A stretch of 32,833 nt of DNA, taken from the IMG/VR virus record IMGVR_UViG_3300047661_000105, positions 1 to 32,833 of that record; one strand, written 5' to 3'. Source of the stretch: a virus. The first letter of the stretch is position 1, and the number at the start of each line of letters is the position of its first letter. The notes under the pieces are model-generated. The model was given only the letters and a program-made list of their open reading frames with translations, made no database searches and was not told where the DNA came from. Below, one piece after another: positions 1-7,612 of the stretch. The position numbers and the translations under genes were made by a program.

Positions 1-114
1 TCAACCCGTCCTGGTGAAACCGTTCACCACGACAACACAAAGTGCACTGAAGGAAACAACATCGAAAGCTACTATCGCCAGCCTGGAACGGGTGGACGCC
101 CGCTCTGCAATCAT
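1..114 (-). CDS. Possible small membrane peptide (37 aa)
   Basis: An ATG at 114 follows an AAGGCGAG ribosome-site-like stretch and opens a 37-residue frame that ends at the window edge with TGA at 1-3. About 20 residues in the second half are hydrophobic (RLAIVAFDVV, SALCVVVV), which would suit one membrane span. It starts 36 bases after the end of the next gene on the same strand and could share its transcript. I do not recognise it. It may be chance. Confidence 0.25.
   Translation of the reverse strand: MIAERASTRSRLAIVAFDVVSFSALCVVVVNGFTRTG
12..29. repeat. Short perfect inverted repeat
   Basis: TGGTGAA (12-18) and TTCACCA (23-29) are perfect inverted copies around a 4-base centre. The repeat lies within the end of the possible small peptide frame. 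It could be an operator, a weak hairpin or chance; no T-run follows on either strand. Confidence 0.3.
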
Positions 115-149
115 TGTGCTCGCCTTGATAACGAAGGCAAATAACTCTC

Positions 150-470
150 TCAGGGCTGTGCTGAGACGAAAGTTAGTTCCCAGCATGGCCCTGTGGGCTC
201 TCCGTCCTGAATCGACCATACTCGCCGCAATTCTGAAACCTTGAATCCCATCTGAAGCGCGATTCCCAAAGCTCTAAAGCCTTCGCCGCGATGACCATGA
301 AAGCGAATCGTTGGTTCGAAAAACGCATGCCCATCTCCCCCCTGACATGATTCGAATGTTTCGACACCGGCCGCGGCCAACGCCTGAACATAATCGGCGA
401 TGCCTTCATCCAGTGGATAGGCCGGGTTAACAATGCGCGGGTTTTTCTTAGCGTTTTTCACTCGATTCAT
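150..470 (-). CDS. Conserved phage protein of unknown function (106 aa)
   Basis: A 106-residue soluble protein with no membrane segment or signal peptide. The run ETFESCQGGDGH, the RFHGHRGEGF segment and the IQDGEPTGPCWE segment look like a small protein family I remember from other phages and prophages; its function is not known to me. It begins 45 bases after the end of the large fibre-like gene on the same strand and probably shares its transcript. The ribosome site before ATG 470 is weak (GTGG). Confidence 0.65.
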   Translation of the reverse strand: MNRVKNAKKNPRIVNPAYPLDEGIADYVQALAAAGVETFESCQGGDGHAFFEPTIRFHGHRGEGFRALGIALQMGFKVSELRRVWSIQDGEPTGPCWELTFVSAQP

Positions 471-514
471 CCACTACCGCAGTGCCAGCAACACCAATAT
501 TTGGCAAGTTAGAG

Positions 515-3500
515 CTAGTTATGAAAGAAGGCCGCAACCGGAGGATCAGTGGTATCCGATGTTACAGACCCTATCGTTGCTGGGCATACGCCGCCAACAG
601 CAGCATTAGACCCATAGCCGATGTTCCCAGATTGGTTGACCAAACCGGTAATTCCCTGTTGCTGAGTGAGCAGCTTGAGAGTGTCGACATTGGTTGTTTG
701 CCCGAACAAATACCATCCAGGCGACAGAGACTTTGATCCCCCGCTGATCGATACCTGCTGATAACCAGTGGAGGTTGAGGCAAAACCTCCAGTGCTGGCC
801 AACAGCGCGCCCGCCCAACTGTAGATGCATACGTCCGATGTTGATGACGATCCTGCCGTCTGAACGCTGATGTTGACCTTATTAAACGTGAAAGCAGTAG
901 GGACATACCACGGATACACCATCAGACGGTTATTTGCGTCGGTGATGAGGCCGGAGGCGTAGGGGACTGAGATGCTGTTTGTCATCGACATAAGTCCAGC
1001 CCCAGTCGGCGTCACCACCGCGCTTCCGCCTAGACTTGCGGCGGGAACCCCCGAATCAACAGAATTACCATGTGAGTCGGCTACCAATAGATTGTTGGCG
1101 GTGTAGCTCCCCGATCCGGTCATTGCGACAGTGCCGTCCCCTGTTGCTCCAAGAGAGGATGCCGCGCCGAAGGCCGGAAACGTGACAGCAGACGTGACTC
1201 CAAAAAACACATCGTCCACCCACATAGAACCAGCTACCCCGTATGCTCCCGCATTCGAGTACGTGCCCAGCATTAGATGCACGCCCGAACCGCTGAACAA
1301 GGCGGTGCAGTGGTAGATGTACTGCGTCCATGTTGTGTTGAGTCCGTACACTTGAACTGGGCAATAGTTGATTTCCCCGGTTGTGTCCTCCATAGACAGG
1401 GTTAGCTGGTTTGCGCTTCCGTCGCCTCGCGCCCAGAACGAAAGGGTGTAGACCGTTCCCGCCACCAGGGTAAGCGGCGCAAACTCTACATCTCCGTAGC
1501 CGGAATTTCCAATGGCGATCTCTTGCGAGTAAGAGCCAGAGTGCGGGGTTGTGGTTGATCGAGTGAATGTGCAGGTTGCACCCGCTTTGCAAAATTGAAT
1601 CCATCCGGCCCCCAGCGTATCCGTGCCTGTCTCGAAACCTGGATTAGCGACACCATTTGTGGAGAACACCGATGGCGCATTTGCCACCAAGGCCGTGGCC
1701 GCGTTGCCGCCAACGGAGAACGTATCTGAATCAACTTGAACTCCCCGTCTATACTCCGTGGGCTGTGGGCAGTTGTTAACTTGATTGGCTCCAAAATAAT
1801 AACTGTGCACCGCACCATTGCTCGTGTCGACTATTACGTCACCGGTTTGGTCAGCGGTATTGTGCACAAACGTTGCGAGGCCGCCATCCGGGGTTGCGAG
1901 GCGAGCATCGGAAATGCGGATCGAGCTTAGCTGGCAAGGATTGCTCTCAGAGATGCTGACGGGGATATATCCCGTCGCACCAAATTCGAAATCCGGGCTT
2001 ATTACGTTGACCTGGCCTGTGTCGGTGAGCTTGATCGCTGTCACGTTTGCGCTTCCCCCGGAGTTTTCGAAGGAAGGATTGATCATCGTGATGCCAGTCG
2101 CTTCGGCGTATTTCTGATTCCCGGCGGTGTTGCCATTTACCTGAAAAGACACTCCGTTGGGCGCAGGACCTGTCATCAGCGGGGAAACGAATGTCAATGT
2201 CCGAAGGCTATCATCAAAGTCGCCGTTTACGTATCGATTGTCCAATAGAATCGCCGTGCAACCCGAAAGGCTATGGCATCCGACATTGATATGGTTGAAC
2301 GTCACGTCGTTGGCACTCACGATTTTTATCATGGGAACACCAGCGAGCCCGTAACCCTGTATGTTGTCGATGTTGGTCTGAGAATAGATGCCTTTGAGAA
2401 GTACTAGCGCCCCGTTGACAGTACCAAGATGGTCGTACAGATCCAGCTTGACGCCTTTGATGACGGGGTTCCCCTCGTCTTCGGTGGCAATCAGGTTACT
2501 TACATTTGTCGTGGATGCTGTCCACAGGCGATATCCAGTGGCTGCGTCGGAGATGATACCTCCGCCTTGGTGGCCGTGCACAATGATGGCCGGTATGCCT
2601 GTGGGGGCTGTCGGCGGGGCCTCATAACCAACCAGCAAAGGCGCGCTGAAAACGCTCGTCGTGCCTATCATGTAATTCGCTTGCCACGTTTCCGCGCCAC
2701 TGGCAGTCGATATAAACACGTCGTAGGTATATGAGTACGCTGTTGAGGGCGGAGACGCCACAGAGATACTTCCCGCCGCCGACAACACCACGGAAGTCTC
2801 CGCGGATGCAGCGCTTTTGCCATCTCCACTGGCGTAGGCAATCTGCACATAGTAGGTCGCAGCAGGTAGAGTGCCACCACCAACTGTGGCAACGGGGGTG
2901 ATCGCCGCTGGCGTGGGAAGATTGTTTCCGCTCTGCGTGATTTTAATCTTATCGTGAATATCATTTGTCACATCTGGCAGCCTCCAAAGAACAGGGGTCG
3001 TCGGTGTCCCCAACTCAATAGGCAAGCTGCCGGTGGTCTGCAATCCAGTCCCTTGGATGCACCGCGAATCGCACGTACCACCCCCCGCCGCTACCGCATC
3101 CGCGTTGCAAGCGCGTAATTTATCGCCATGAGTCGGATAGAGGGTATCAGAGTACGAACACACATTTCGTTCCCAGTTATTGGTGATAGCCAAAGACGTG
3201 TTTCCGTTCACATTGCCGCCGGTGAGAGGTAGGTAGCTGCCAGATGATGTAGCGCAGCCTATGTTTGTGAGATGAGTATCTGTACCTATGCAGATTGGAT
3301 TTGTCGAAGGAGCCATGGCGGTCATAGAAATTCCTCCAGACATTACAACGGATCCGGTAAATCTCACATCACCGGAAGCAGTCAAAGAGGTAGCTGCCAA
3401 CGCACCTTCAACCCTATTGGCTACTACAGCGTCTGCGGTTAACGTCTTTTTGACGGTCACATTCCCGGTTCCATCACCTGTTAGGCCAGCGAGACCAGCA

Positions 3501-3997
3501 CCAGCCGGTCCCGCTGGTCCTGCTGGCCCCGTCTGCACGATCACACCAGGCGTAGATGTCGGCTGGTAGTTATCGAAGTTGCACGTCGTCACGCCATTCG
3601 AAACGCTGCACCAGCTGGCGTTGTAGGCCGGTTGTACGCACGGGTCTGGGCTCCAGGTATCACCACTGAGATTGTCGTGGATTCTATCCGCATAGCAGAT
3701 GTTTACTGGATTCGTTTGCGTCACATCAACCAACTGCGCCGTTCCATAGCTCGGCGTGATGACGCCGTTGACGACCTTGAAGACTACGGGCCTCGGGACC
3801 ACGCGGCCCCCGGTGGTCGCGTGCGGCGCGATGGGCGTGCCCGCATTATTTACCGGCGTGAACGTGATCGATCCACTGACAAGTTTGTTGCCGGCGGCGT
3901 CGGTGATATTCGTCGCCGTGATCTGGGCATACTGCGATTGTGCATAGAGGAGAGAAGATGCGAGAAGCGGAAGCAGGGCTAGAATACGCGTGCGCAT
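515..3997 (-). CDS. Exported collagen-like / fibre-like surface protein (1160 aa)
   Basis: The protein starts with a typical Sec signal peptide (MRTRILALLPLLASSLLYAQ), followed by a beta-rich domain to about residue 150, a short collagen-like GPAGPAGPAG stretch near residues 155-168, and a long low-complexity Thr/Ser/Gly/Asn-rich body typical of phage fibres. From about residue 780 to 930 there is a carbohydrate-binding-module-like unit (NPGFETG, FARSTT-type region, LSFWARGDG, WVDDVFFG). The last 200 residues are another beta-rich domain. This order suggests sugar recognition at a surface. A signal peptide is not expected on a virion fibre, so it may be a lysogen surface protein or a cargo gene and not a tail part. 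No good Shine-Dalgarno precedes ATG 3997. It lies 74 bases beyond the last early gene on the same strand. Confidence 0.65.
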   Translation of the reverse strand: MRTRILALLPLLASSLLYAQSQYAQITATNITDAAGNKLVSGSITFTPVNNAGTPIAPHATTGGRVVPRPVVFKVVNGVITPSYGTAQLVDVTQTNPVNICYADRIHDNLSGDTWSPDPCVQPAYNASWCSVSNGVTTCNFDNYQPTSTPGVIVQTGPAGPAGPAGAGLAGLTGDGTGNVTVKKTLTADAVVANRVEGALAATSLTASGDVRFTGSVVMSGGISMTAMAPSTNPICIGTDTHLTNIGCATSSGSYLPLTGGNVNGNTSLAITNNWERNVCSYSDTLYPTHGDKLRACNADAVAAGGGTCDSRCIQGTGLQTTGSLPIELGTPTTPVLWRLPDVTNDIHDKIKITQSGNNLPTPAAITPVATVGGGTLPAATYYVQIAYASGDGKSAASAETSVVLSAAGSISVASPPSTAYSYTYDVFISTASGAETWQANYMIGTTSVFSAPLLVGYEAPPTAPTGIPAIIVHGHQGGGIISDAATGYRLWTASTTNVSNLIATEDEGNPVIKGVKLDLYDHLGTVNGALVLLKGIYSQTNIDNIQGYGLAGVPMIKIVSANDVTFNHINVGCHSLSGCTAILLDNRYVNGDFDDSLRTLTFVSPLMTGPAPNGVSFQVNGNTAGNQKYAEATGITMINPSFENSGGSANVTAIKLTDTGQVNVISPDFEFGATGYIPVSISESNPCQLSSIRISDARLATPDGGLATFVHNTADQTGDVIVDTSNGAVHSYYFGANQVNNCPQPTEYRRGVQVDSDTFSVGGNAATALVANAPSVFSTNGVANPGFETGTDTLGAGWIQFCKAGATCTFTRSTTTPHSGSYSQEIAIGNSGYGDVEFAPLTLVAGTVYTLSFWARGDGSANQLTLSMEDTTGEINYCPVQVYGLNTTWTQYIYHCTALFSGSGVHLMLGTYSNAGAYGVAGSMWVDDVFFGVTSAVTFPAFGAASSLGATGDGTVAMTGSGSYTANNLLVADSHGNSVDSGVPAASLGGSAVVTPTGAGLMSMTNSISVPYASGLITDANNRLMVYPWYVPTAFTFNKVNISVQTAGSSSTSDVCIYSWAGALLASTGGFASTSTGYQQVSISGGSKSLSPGWYLFGQTTNVDTLKLLTQQQGITGLVNQSGNIGYGSNAAVGGVCPATIGSVTSDTTDPPVAAFFHN

Positions 3998-4071
3998 GAT
4001 AAGAGGCTAGAGGGCGTGATATCGATAGAGAAGAAATGATGCGTTAGACAAAATATCTGCCTTACTTTATT

Positions 4072-4497
4072 TCAGAGTTGCTCATGGGCCGATCCGGCCA
4101 TCGTACTGAGCCGCTGGAGATGTTGTCTCACGCTCGCATAGTTCACTCTCCAGGGGGATGGTCCACTGCGATATTTGTGCCCCGTCAGTTCGCCATTTTT
4201 AAGCATTTCGCAGAGCGTATAAAGCGAGATGTCGAGGATCTCCGCGGCCTGCTCTGATGAGATGGATTCTATCGATTGTTTCAGGTGCTTCTCGACAGAC
4301 TCCAGATTGACGCGCCAAGGACTATTTATCTTGTCAGGGCAACACTTCTCGGCATCGAGAGCCCCATCGGCGATCATGCGACAAACGGTCTTGACGGAGA
4401 CCTTCAACAGGGATGCGGCGCTCTTTGTGGAGACCGTGTAGCGCGGACTCCATGGAAAAAGGAGCTGGCGGAAATCCATATTGTCATCGCGTTTCAT
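4072..4497 (-). CDS. Two-unit helix-turn-helix DNA-binding protein (141 aa)
   Basis: The protein is an internal duplication of an excisionase/MerR-type helix-turn-helix. Unit 1 covers about residues 19-73 (VSTKSAASLLKVSVKTVCRM, SPWRVNLESVEKHL) and unit 2 about residues 77-131 (ISSEQAAEILDISLYTLCEM, SPWRVNYASVRQHL). Both units end in the same SPWRVN.-SV wing. The N-terminal LLFPWSPR resembles LLPWPPR in the preceding gene, so the two are paralogues. Its ATG overlaps the upstream stop as ATGA (4494-4497). It is the last gene of the early operon, where Mu carries Mor and C, so a role as a middle or late activator is possible but unproven. Confidence 0.75.
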   Translation of the reverse strand: MKRDDNMDFRQLLFPWSPRYTVSTKSAASLLKVSVKTVCRMIADGALDAEKCCPDKINSPWRVNLESVEKHLKQSIESISSEQAAEILDISLYTLCEMLKNGELTGHKYRSGPSPWRVNYASVRQHLQRLSTMAGSAHEQL

Positions 4498-4751
4498 TTT
4501 CCGGTCATTTCGTCGTCGAGCAAGTTCTTCTTGCGAATTTCCTTGATATAAGCGACAACCGAACCGTACTGAATGCGGTAGCGGCTCGCGGGCCTGTCCG
4601 GACGAATCTTATATGCCCGGATCGCGCCCTCTTCAATGAGGTTCCGCACCGTCTTGCCAGAACAGCCCAATATCTTCGCTGCGCGTGGCACAGAGATCGA
4701 CTCCCGTGGAGGCCACGGCAAAAGCTGGTCGTCTGGCACGCGAAAGTTCAT
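4494..4751 (-). CDS. Single-unit helix-turn-helix DNA-binding protein (85 aa)
   Basis: An excisionase/MerR-like helix-turn-helix fills the protein: SVPRAAKILGCSGKTVRNL is the recognition unit, followed by a wing (RYRIQYGSVVAYIKEI). It is clearly related to both units of the next gene, from LLPWPPR through to the SV..-helix. Start and stop both sit in 4-base ATGA overlaps with neighbours, so translation is probably coupled. Likely a DNA-binding regulator acting in the cytoplasm; target unknown. Confidence 0.75.
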   Translation of the reverse strand: MNFRVPDDQLLPWPPRESISVPRAAKILGCSGKTVRNLIEEGAIRAYKIRPDRPASRYRIQYGSVVAYIKEIRKKNLLDDEMTGK

Positions 4752-5035
4752 GGGCGCTCCCGATGTCTGGATTTCAGGAATCTAAAGGGGCCTGATTTTG
4801 GTTTTAAATCAGGCGCGATATGCATGCTCGCGAGAAAGGCTGCATCGGATTGCGCCGGGACCGAATCATCTTCAAGCGTTACGACGGACAAGTCGATATT
4901 TGCTTCGGTGAGGCGCAGACCAACGGATTGCAACTCCGCAATATATTCCGTGAATCCTGGCGTGGCGCTCAGAGACTGCACCAATGCGTGATAAAGATTT
5001 CCGATTGCTTGCTCCTGCTCTGGATTGAAGTTCAT
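4748..5035 (-). CDS. Small early protein of unknown function (95 aa)
   Basis: I chose ATG 5035 because it overlaps the GemA-like stop as ATGA; a GTG at 5050 would add five residues. The protein is acidic and probably helical (FNPEQEQAIGNLYHALVQSL), with a basic end (FRFLKSRHRERP). No membrane segment, cysteine pair or known motif is visible. The position next to the GemA-like gene suggests an early or middle function only by association. Confidence 0.6.
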   Translation of the reverse strand: MNFNPEQEQAIGNLYHALVQSLSATPGFTEYIAELQSVGLRLTEANIDLSVVTLEDDSVPAQSDAAFLASMHIAPDLKPKSGPFRFLKSRHRERP

Positions 5036-5556
5036 GCCGTGCGCCCCCACTTGCCCTGTGCTGTCGCCATGCCCTTGAGCGCCCAGTACACGCGGTTGGC
5101 GTCGCCCAGCGTGCGTATCGATGGCGTTGCTTTATGGCTCAGTGGCGAACGAGGCGAATGCAGCCAGGAATCGAGTTGCGTTTGTGTCCACCCGATTAGA
5201 TCGAGGACATAACGGATTCGCGCGAACTCGGACGGCCCTGCCAAGGTGGTTTCGTTGCTCACCTGGCCACGACGGCCTTCGGTGCCAGCCTTTTTGGCAG
5301 CCTGTCGATCGAGCCGGCGGCGTGGCCGCGCTGGAGTTTTGATGCCGAGCTGGCCTTGTATCGTGTCGATCAGATGGCGCGCATCGGCAAGAGTAAGATC
5401 TTTGAAACTGACGATCGGCCGGCGCACTAGTTGCGATGCCCAGGCCAGCCGCGACGCGCGATCCACGCCTTCCTGCGTATGGCGAGCAAGCTGGCCGTAG
5501 AGCACCTGCAGGCGCTTCATCTGGGCTGGGGTAATCAACTGTGTTTTCTGATCCAT
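5032..5556 (-). CDS. gemA: GemA-like protein (Mu gp16 family)
   Basis: Residues 8-75 match the GemA/DUF1018 pattern as I know it: an opening ITPAQMKRLQVLYGQL helix, a region around ASQLVRRPIVSFKDLT, and the LTLADARHLIDTIQ helix. A second half of similar size (SEFARIRYVLDLIGWTQTQ, then LGDANRVYWALKGMA) carries another helical pair, also seen in longer members. In Mu, gp16/GemA is an early protein reported to modulate host gene expression. A strong ribosome site (AGGAGAAAG) precedes ATG 5556, nine bases after the upstream stop. Length (174 aa) fits the family. Confidence 0.7.
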   Translation of the reverse strand: MDQKTQLITPAQMKRLQVLYGQLARHTQEGVDRASRLAWASQLVRRPIVSFKDLTLADARHLIDTIQGQLGIKTPARPRRRLDRQAAKKAGTEGRRGQVSNETTLAGPSEFARIRYVLDLIGWTQTQLDSWLHSPRSPLSHKATPSIRTLGDANRVYWALKGMATAQGKWGRTA

Positions 5557-5565
5557 CGCTTTCTC

Positions 5566-5787
5566 CTATGCCTTCTTCTTGCGTGGCCGTCCTGGTTTCT
5601 TGGTCAGGTCGTATCCACACTTTGGGCAGCAAGTGCAAGTGGCGGCACTATTCCGCGCGTGGTGCGCTTTCCAGTCGGCCGTCCTGCACTTCCCGCTGCA
5701 AAACCGTGCGCGGCCGCTGACGGGGTTGTGGCACCCCGGAAACTGGCATTGTCTGTGATAGTTTGGATCCACTAAATTTGCTTTCAA
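5566..5787 (-). CDS. Small zinc-binding protein with TTG start (73 aa)
   Basis: Two cysteine groups suggest two zinc sites: CQFPGC with CSGKC at about residues 14-33, and CTCCPKCG at about residues 51-58; a basic tail (PGRPRKKKA) could touch nucleic acid. The start is TTG 5787, preceded by GGGGG and overlapping the TGA of an upstream frame as TTGA, which supports coupled translation. Function unknown; it may be a DNA- or RNA-binding early regulator. Confidence 0.7.
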   Translation of the reverse strand: MKANLVDPNYHRQCQFPGCHNPVSGRARFCSGKCRTADWKAHHARNSAATCTCCPKCGYDLTKKPGRPRKKKA

Positions 5788-5884
5788 CGTTCTGGCCCCC
5801 TGCGCTGTGCTTCGATTGCGGCGTTCTGCGTTCCATCACCAAGCGATGCAGCGATGGTGGCAAGCGTGTCTCCTTCGCTTTCAT
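5784..5884 (-). CDS. Small early gene with a frame conflict (about 33 aa)
   Basis: AGGAGG lies 7 bases before ATG 5884, which overlaps the upstream stop as ATGA, so a gene surely starts here. The frame of that ATG gives poor-looking protein, while the neighbouring frame reads GDTLATIAASLGDG then TQNAAIEAQRRGPER and stops exactly at the TTGA overlap (5784-5787) with the next gene. Codons in this second frame are strongly purine-first, as in real genes. It has no usable start of its own. A one-base deletion near 5870-5877, a sequence error or a -1 frameshift would reconcile the two. The GDTLATIAASLG run recalls a LysM start but is too short to call. Confidence 0.4.
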
Positions 5885-6096
5885 GCGATCCTCCTGCTTT
5901 CGGTGAGGTGCTGAATCAGCGCAGGTAACTCGGTTTTGATGGTTTCGCCAGCATCCTTCGGCGCAACTCCTGGATCCACGGAATAGGCAACATCGTCAAC
6001 GCGGATTACGACGACGATCAATGCGCCAGAATTTACGCGCAAACGCGTGGCCTGGCGCATCAGAGCGGCGGTATCGGGCAGCTTCGTGCTAGCCAT
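5881..6096 (-). CDS. Small early protein of unknown function (71 aa)
   Basis: GGAGG lies seven bases before ATG 6096, and the start overlaps the upstream stop by 8 bases. The protein has a hydrophobic middle (SGALIVVVIRVDDVAYSVDP) that looks like beta strands and not a membrane span, and a helical C-terminus (IKTELPALIQHL). No known motif seen. It belongs to the chain of overlapping early genes. Confidence 0.6.
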   Translation of the reverse strand: MASTKLPDTAALMRQATRLRVNSGALIVVVIRVDDVAYSVDPGVAPKDAGETIKTELPALIQHLTESRRIA

Positions 6097-6562
6097 GGAT
6101 AGCCTCCGAAGTTGTCAACTCCATCTGCAACTGGCCAAGCACTTCCAGTGCGCCAGAGTGGCCGTCTGCGGCGCGGAGCACTTCCACTTCGGCGCGGATC
6201 TGGTCGGTCACGTCTCCGCGCCACACAGCGCGATCCGCGTCGCTCACCATCAGGAAGTAGCCGCCCTTGGTGCTGTGCTTCGAGCTGCCGATCGGCAGGT
6301 GAAAGCTCATCCGCAACGTGCGCACGGCCTCTTTGATGGAGCGTGGATCCAGATGCGTGATCTTTTGGACCTCGGAGATGCTGATCGCGTTATCGCGTCC
6401 GCGCATATAGCGGATGGCGCGCAAGACAGCCTTCTCGTGGTCCTGCAGCGTCAGGCCCAACGGACCGCCAGAATAGCCCAGTACCAAATCTTGAATGATG
6501 GAATCGAGGCGCGCGATTGCCTCCTCACGCGATTCCGGAAATAGCGACGGTTGTGTACTCAA
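6089..6562 (-). CDS. Winged-helix early protein with TTG start (157 aa)
   Basis: The start is TTG 6562 (then STQPSLFPESREEAIARL): AGGGGAG lies about 9 bases upstream, and TTG overlaps the preceding TGA as TTGA. Longer frames to an ATG at 6640 would run far into the upstream gene. Residues 45-110 form a helix-turn-helix/winged-helix unit (HEKAVLRAIRYMRG, ISISEVQKITHLDPRSIKEA, GGYFLMVSDADRA), followed by an acidic helical tail. Likely a DNA-binding protein of phage replication or regulation; the exact role is unknown. Confidence 0.65.
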   Translation of the reverse strand: MSTQPSLFPESREEAIARLDSIIQDLVLGYSGGPLGLTLQDHEKAVLRAIRYMRGRDNAISISEVQKITHLDPRSIKEAVRTLRMSFHLPIGSSKHSTKGGYFLMVSDADRAVWRGDVTDQIRAEVEVLRAADGHSGALEVLGQLQMELTTSEAIHG

Positions 6563-6807
6563 TGGATCAGCTCCCCTCCCTGCTGGATGGCGATGCCTTG
6601 CTGCGCCAGCAGAATGCGGTGTGCTTCGGTCATGGCGCAACCGGCGATGGTCAGGTTATCCGCAGCGACCGTGGCCATCTTCCAATACCCCAACGCGTCT
6701 TGCTGTTGATGCAGCACGCGCATCGTGTTGACTTGCGCGGCCGCATTCAATAGCCGACTGCATGTGGTTGCCAGCAACGCGTCCACGCTCTTGTCTGCAT
6801 CCTTCAT
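6559..6807 (-). CDS. Small helical early protein (82 aa)
   Basis: ATG 6807 overlaps the upstream stop as ATGA, and the TGA at 6559-6561 overlaps the next TTG start. The protein is mostly helical and alanine-rich (SVDALLATTCSRLLNAAAQV, MTEAHRILLAQQG), with no membrane segment or metal-binding motif. I do not recognise a family. Confidence 0.55.
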   Translation of the reverse strand: MKDADKSVDALLATTCSRLLNAAAQVNTMRVLHQQQDALGYWKMATVAADNLTIAGCAMTEAHRILLAQQGIAIQQGGELIH

Positions 6808-7070
6808 TGGTTGCCTTTCACTACAAACAGTGAACCTTGTGTTGCGGGCGGCTTCAGATGCTTATGGACTGGGCAGTAATCCACTTCATGGGCGATGTGG
6901 GTTGCGCACTTGGTGCACATGCCTGCATCACATGTTTTGCCGTTGCCGACGGGAAAGTCACAGAGTTTCGTGACGTAGCCGTCGTGGCAGAACTTGCAGC
7001 GCTCCCGACGCGTGCGAGAACAGAAAATGATGGTCTGGTCGTCGATACCATGAATGACTTCACATGCCAT
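6804..7070 (-). CDS. Cysteine-rich zinc-binding early protein (88 aa)
   Basis: Cysteines and histidines are spaced for at least two zinc sites: CKFCHDG, then LCDFPVGNGKTCDAGMCTKC, then THIAHEV and YCPVH. ATG 7070 overlaps the upstream stop as TGATG and the stop overlaps the next start as ATGA. This Cys pattern occurs in small uncharacterised phage proteins. It may bind nucleic acid or a host protein; I cannot say which. Confidence 0.65.
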   Translation of the reverse strand: MACEVIHGIDDQTIIFCSRTRRERCKFCHDGYVTKLCDFPVGNGKTCDAGMCTKCATHIAHEVDYCPVHKHLKPPATQGSLFVVKGNQ

Positions 7071-7612
7071 CAGCGCACCGCCTTCCGTTTCTGCTCACGG
7101 ACAAGCAGCGCGAACTGCTCTTGGAAGCGGGAGACGTTGCGCTTGATTTCATGAACCATTGCCGGAGGAAGCGTTATCAACTCGTCGGCGGAAATAATCG
7201 TTGCGATCTGTTGTATGGTGACGCAAAGGTTTTCGAGCGCGTGGCGCGAGTTCTGCCAGCACTTCCAGGAGTCCGGGAGATTCGAGCGGATTCTCGCCTT
7301 CTGCGACCGTGGGTAGATGGGCTCGTTGAGAATGGCGTTGGTTTCTGTGGCGATCAGCCGTGCAAGCCCGTGGGACGTCAGAGCATACCGAGGCACGCTG
7401 CTGTCAGCGCCGTCGATCCGCTCAACGCACTTTTCATCCATGAGGGATAAAAGGCTTGCACATAGTGTCTCGAAGGCCATGACGCATGTCTTACGCAACT
7501 CCTCGGCCAATGCCGTGATCTCAATTGGCGCTGCACAGTGGGAGAGCGCATCCAGCACGAACCGCTCTCTATAGGCGAGTTGTCTTGCGTTCACGACGGT
7601 AATAGCCATCAC
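7070..7612 (-). CDS. Early protein with N-terminal winged-helix-like region (180 aa)
   Basis: Residues 14-90 look like a winged helix: RERFVLDALSHC, then the ITALAEELRK helix, SLLSLMDEKCVERID and SVPRYALTSHG as the wing. The second half is helical (SRHALENLCVTIQQIATII) and ends in a basic stretch (REQKRKAVR). The start lies in an ATGATG overlapping the Gam-position stop; ATG 7612 gives the 4-base overlap, ATG 7609 would be one codon shorter. A DNA-binding function is plausible, the target unknown. Confidence 0.6.
   Translation of the reverse strand: MMAITVVNARQLAYRERFVLDALSHCAAPIEITALAEELRKTCVMAFETLCASLLSLMDEKCVERIDGADSSVPRYALTSHGLARLIATETNAILNEPIYPRSQKARIRSNLPDSWKCWQNSRHALENLCVTIQQIATIISADELITLPPAMVHEIKRNVSRFQEQFALLVREQKRKAVR

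Noticed and set aside
3487-3535. Tandem repeat array at the collagen-like stretch
   Set aside because: Only a short GPA run within the coding frame; not a DNA repeat array or CRISPR.
5648-5884. 78-residue frame from the strong ATG at 5884
   Set aside because: Low-complexity, shadow-like protein that runs into the zinc-protein gene in another frame; the neighbouring frame looks coding.
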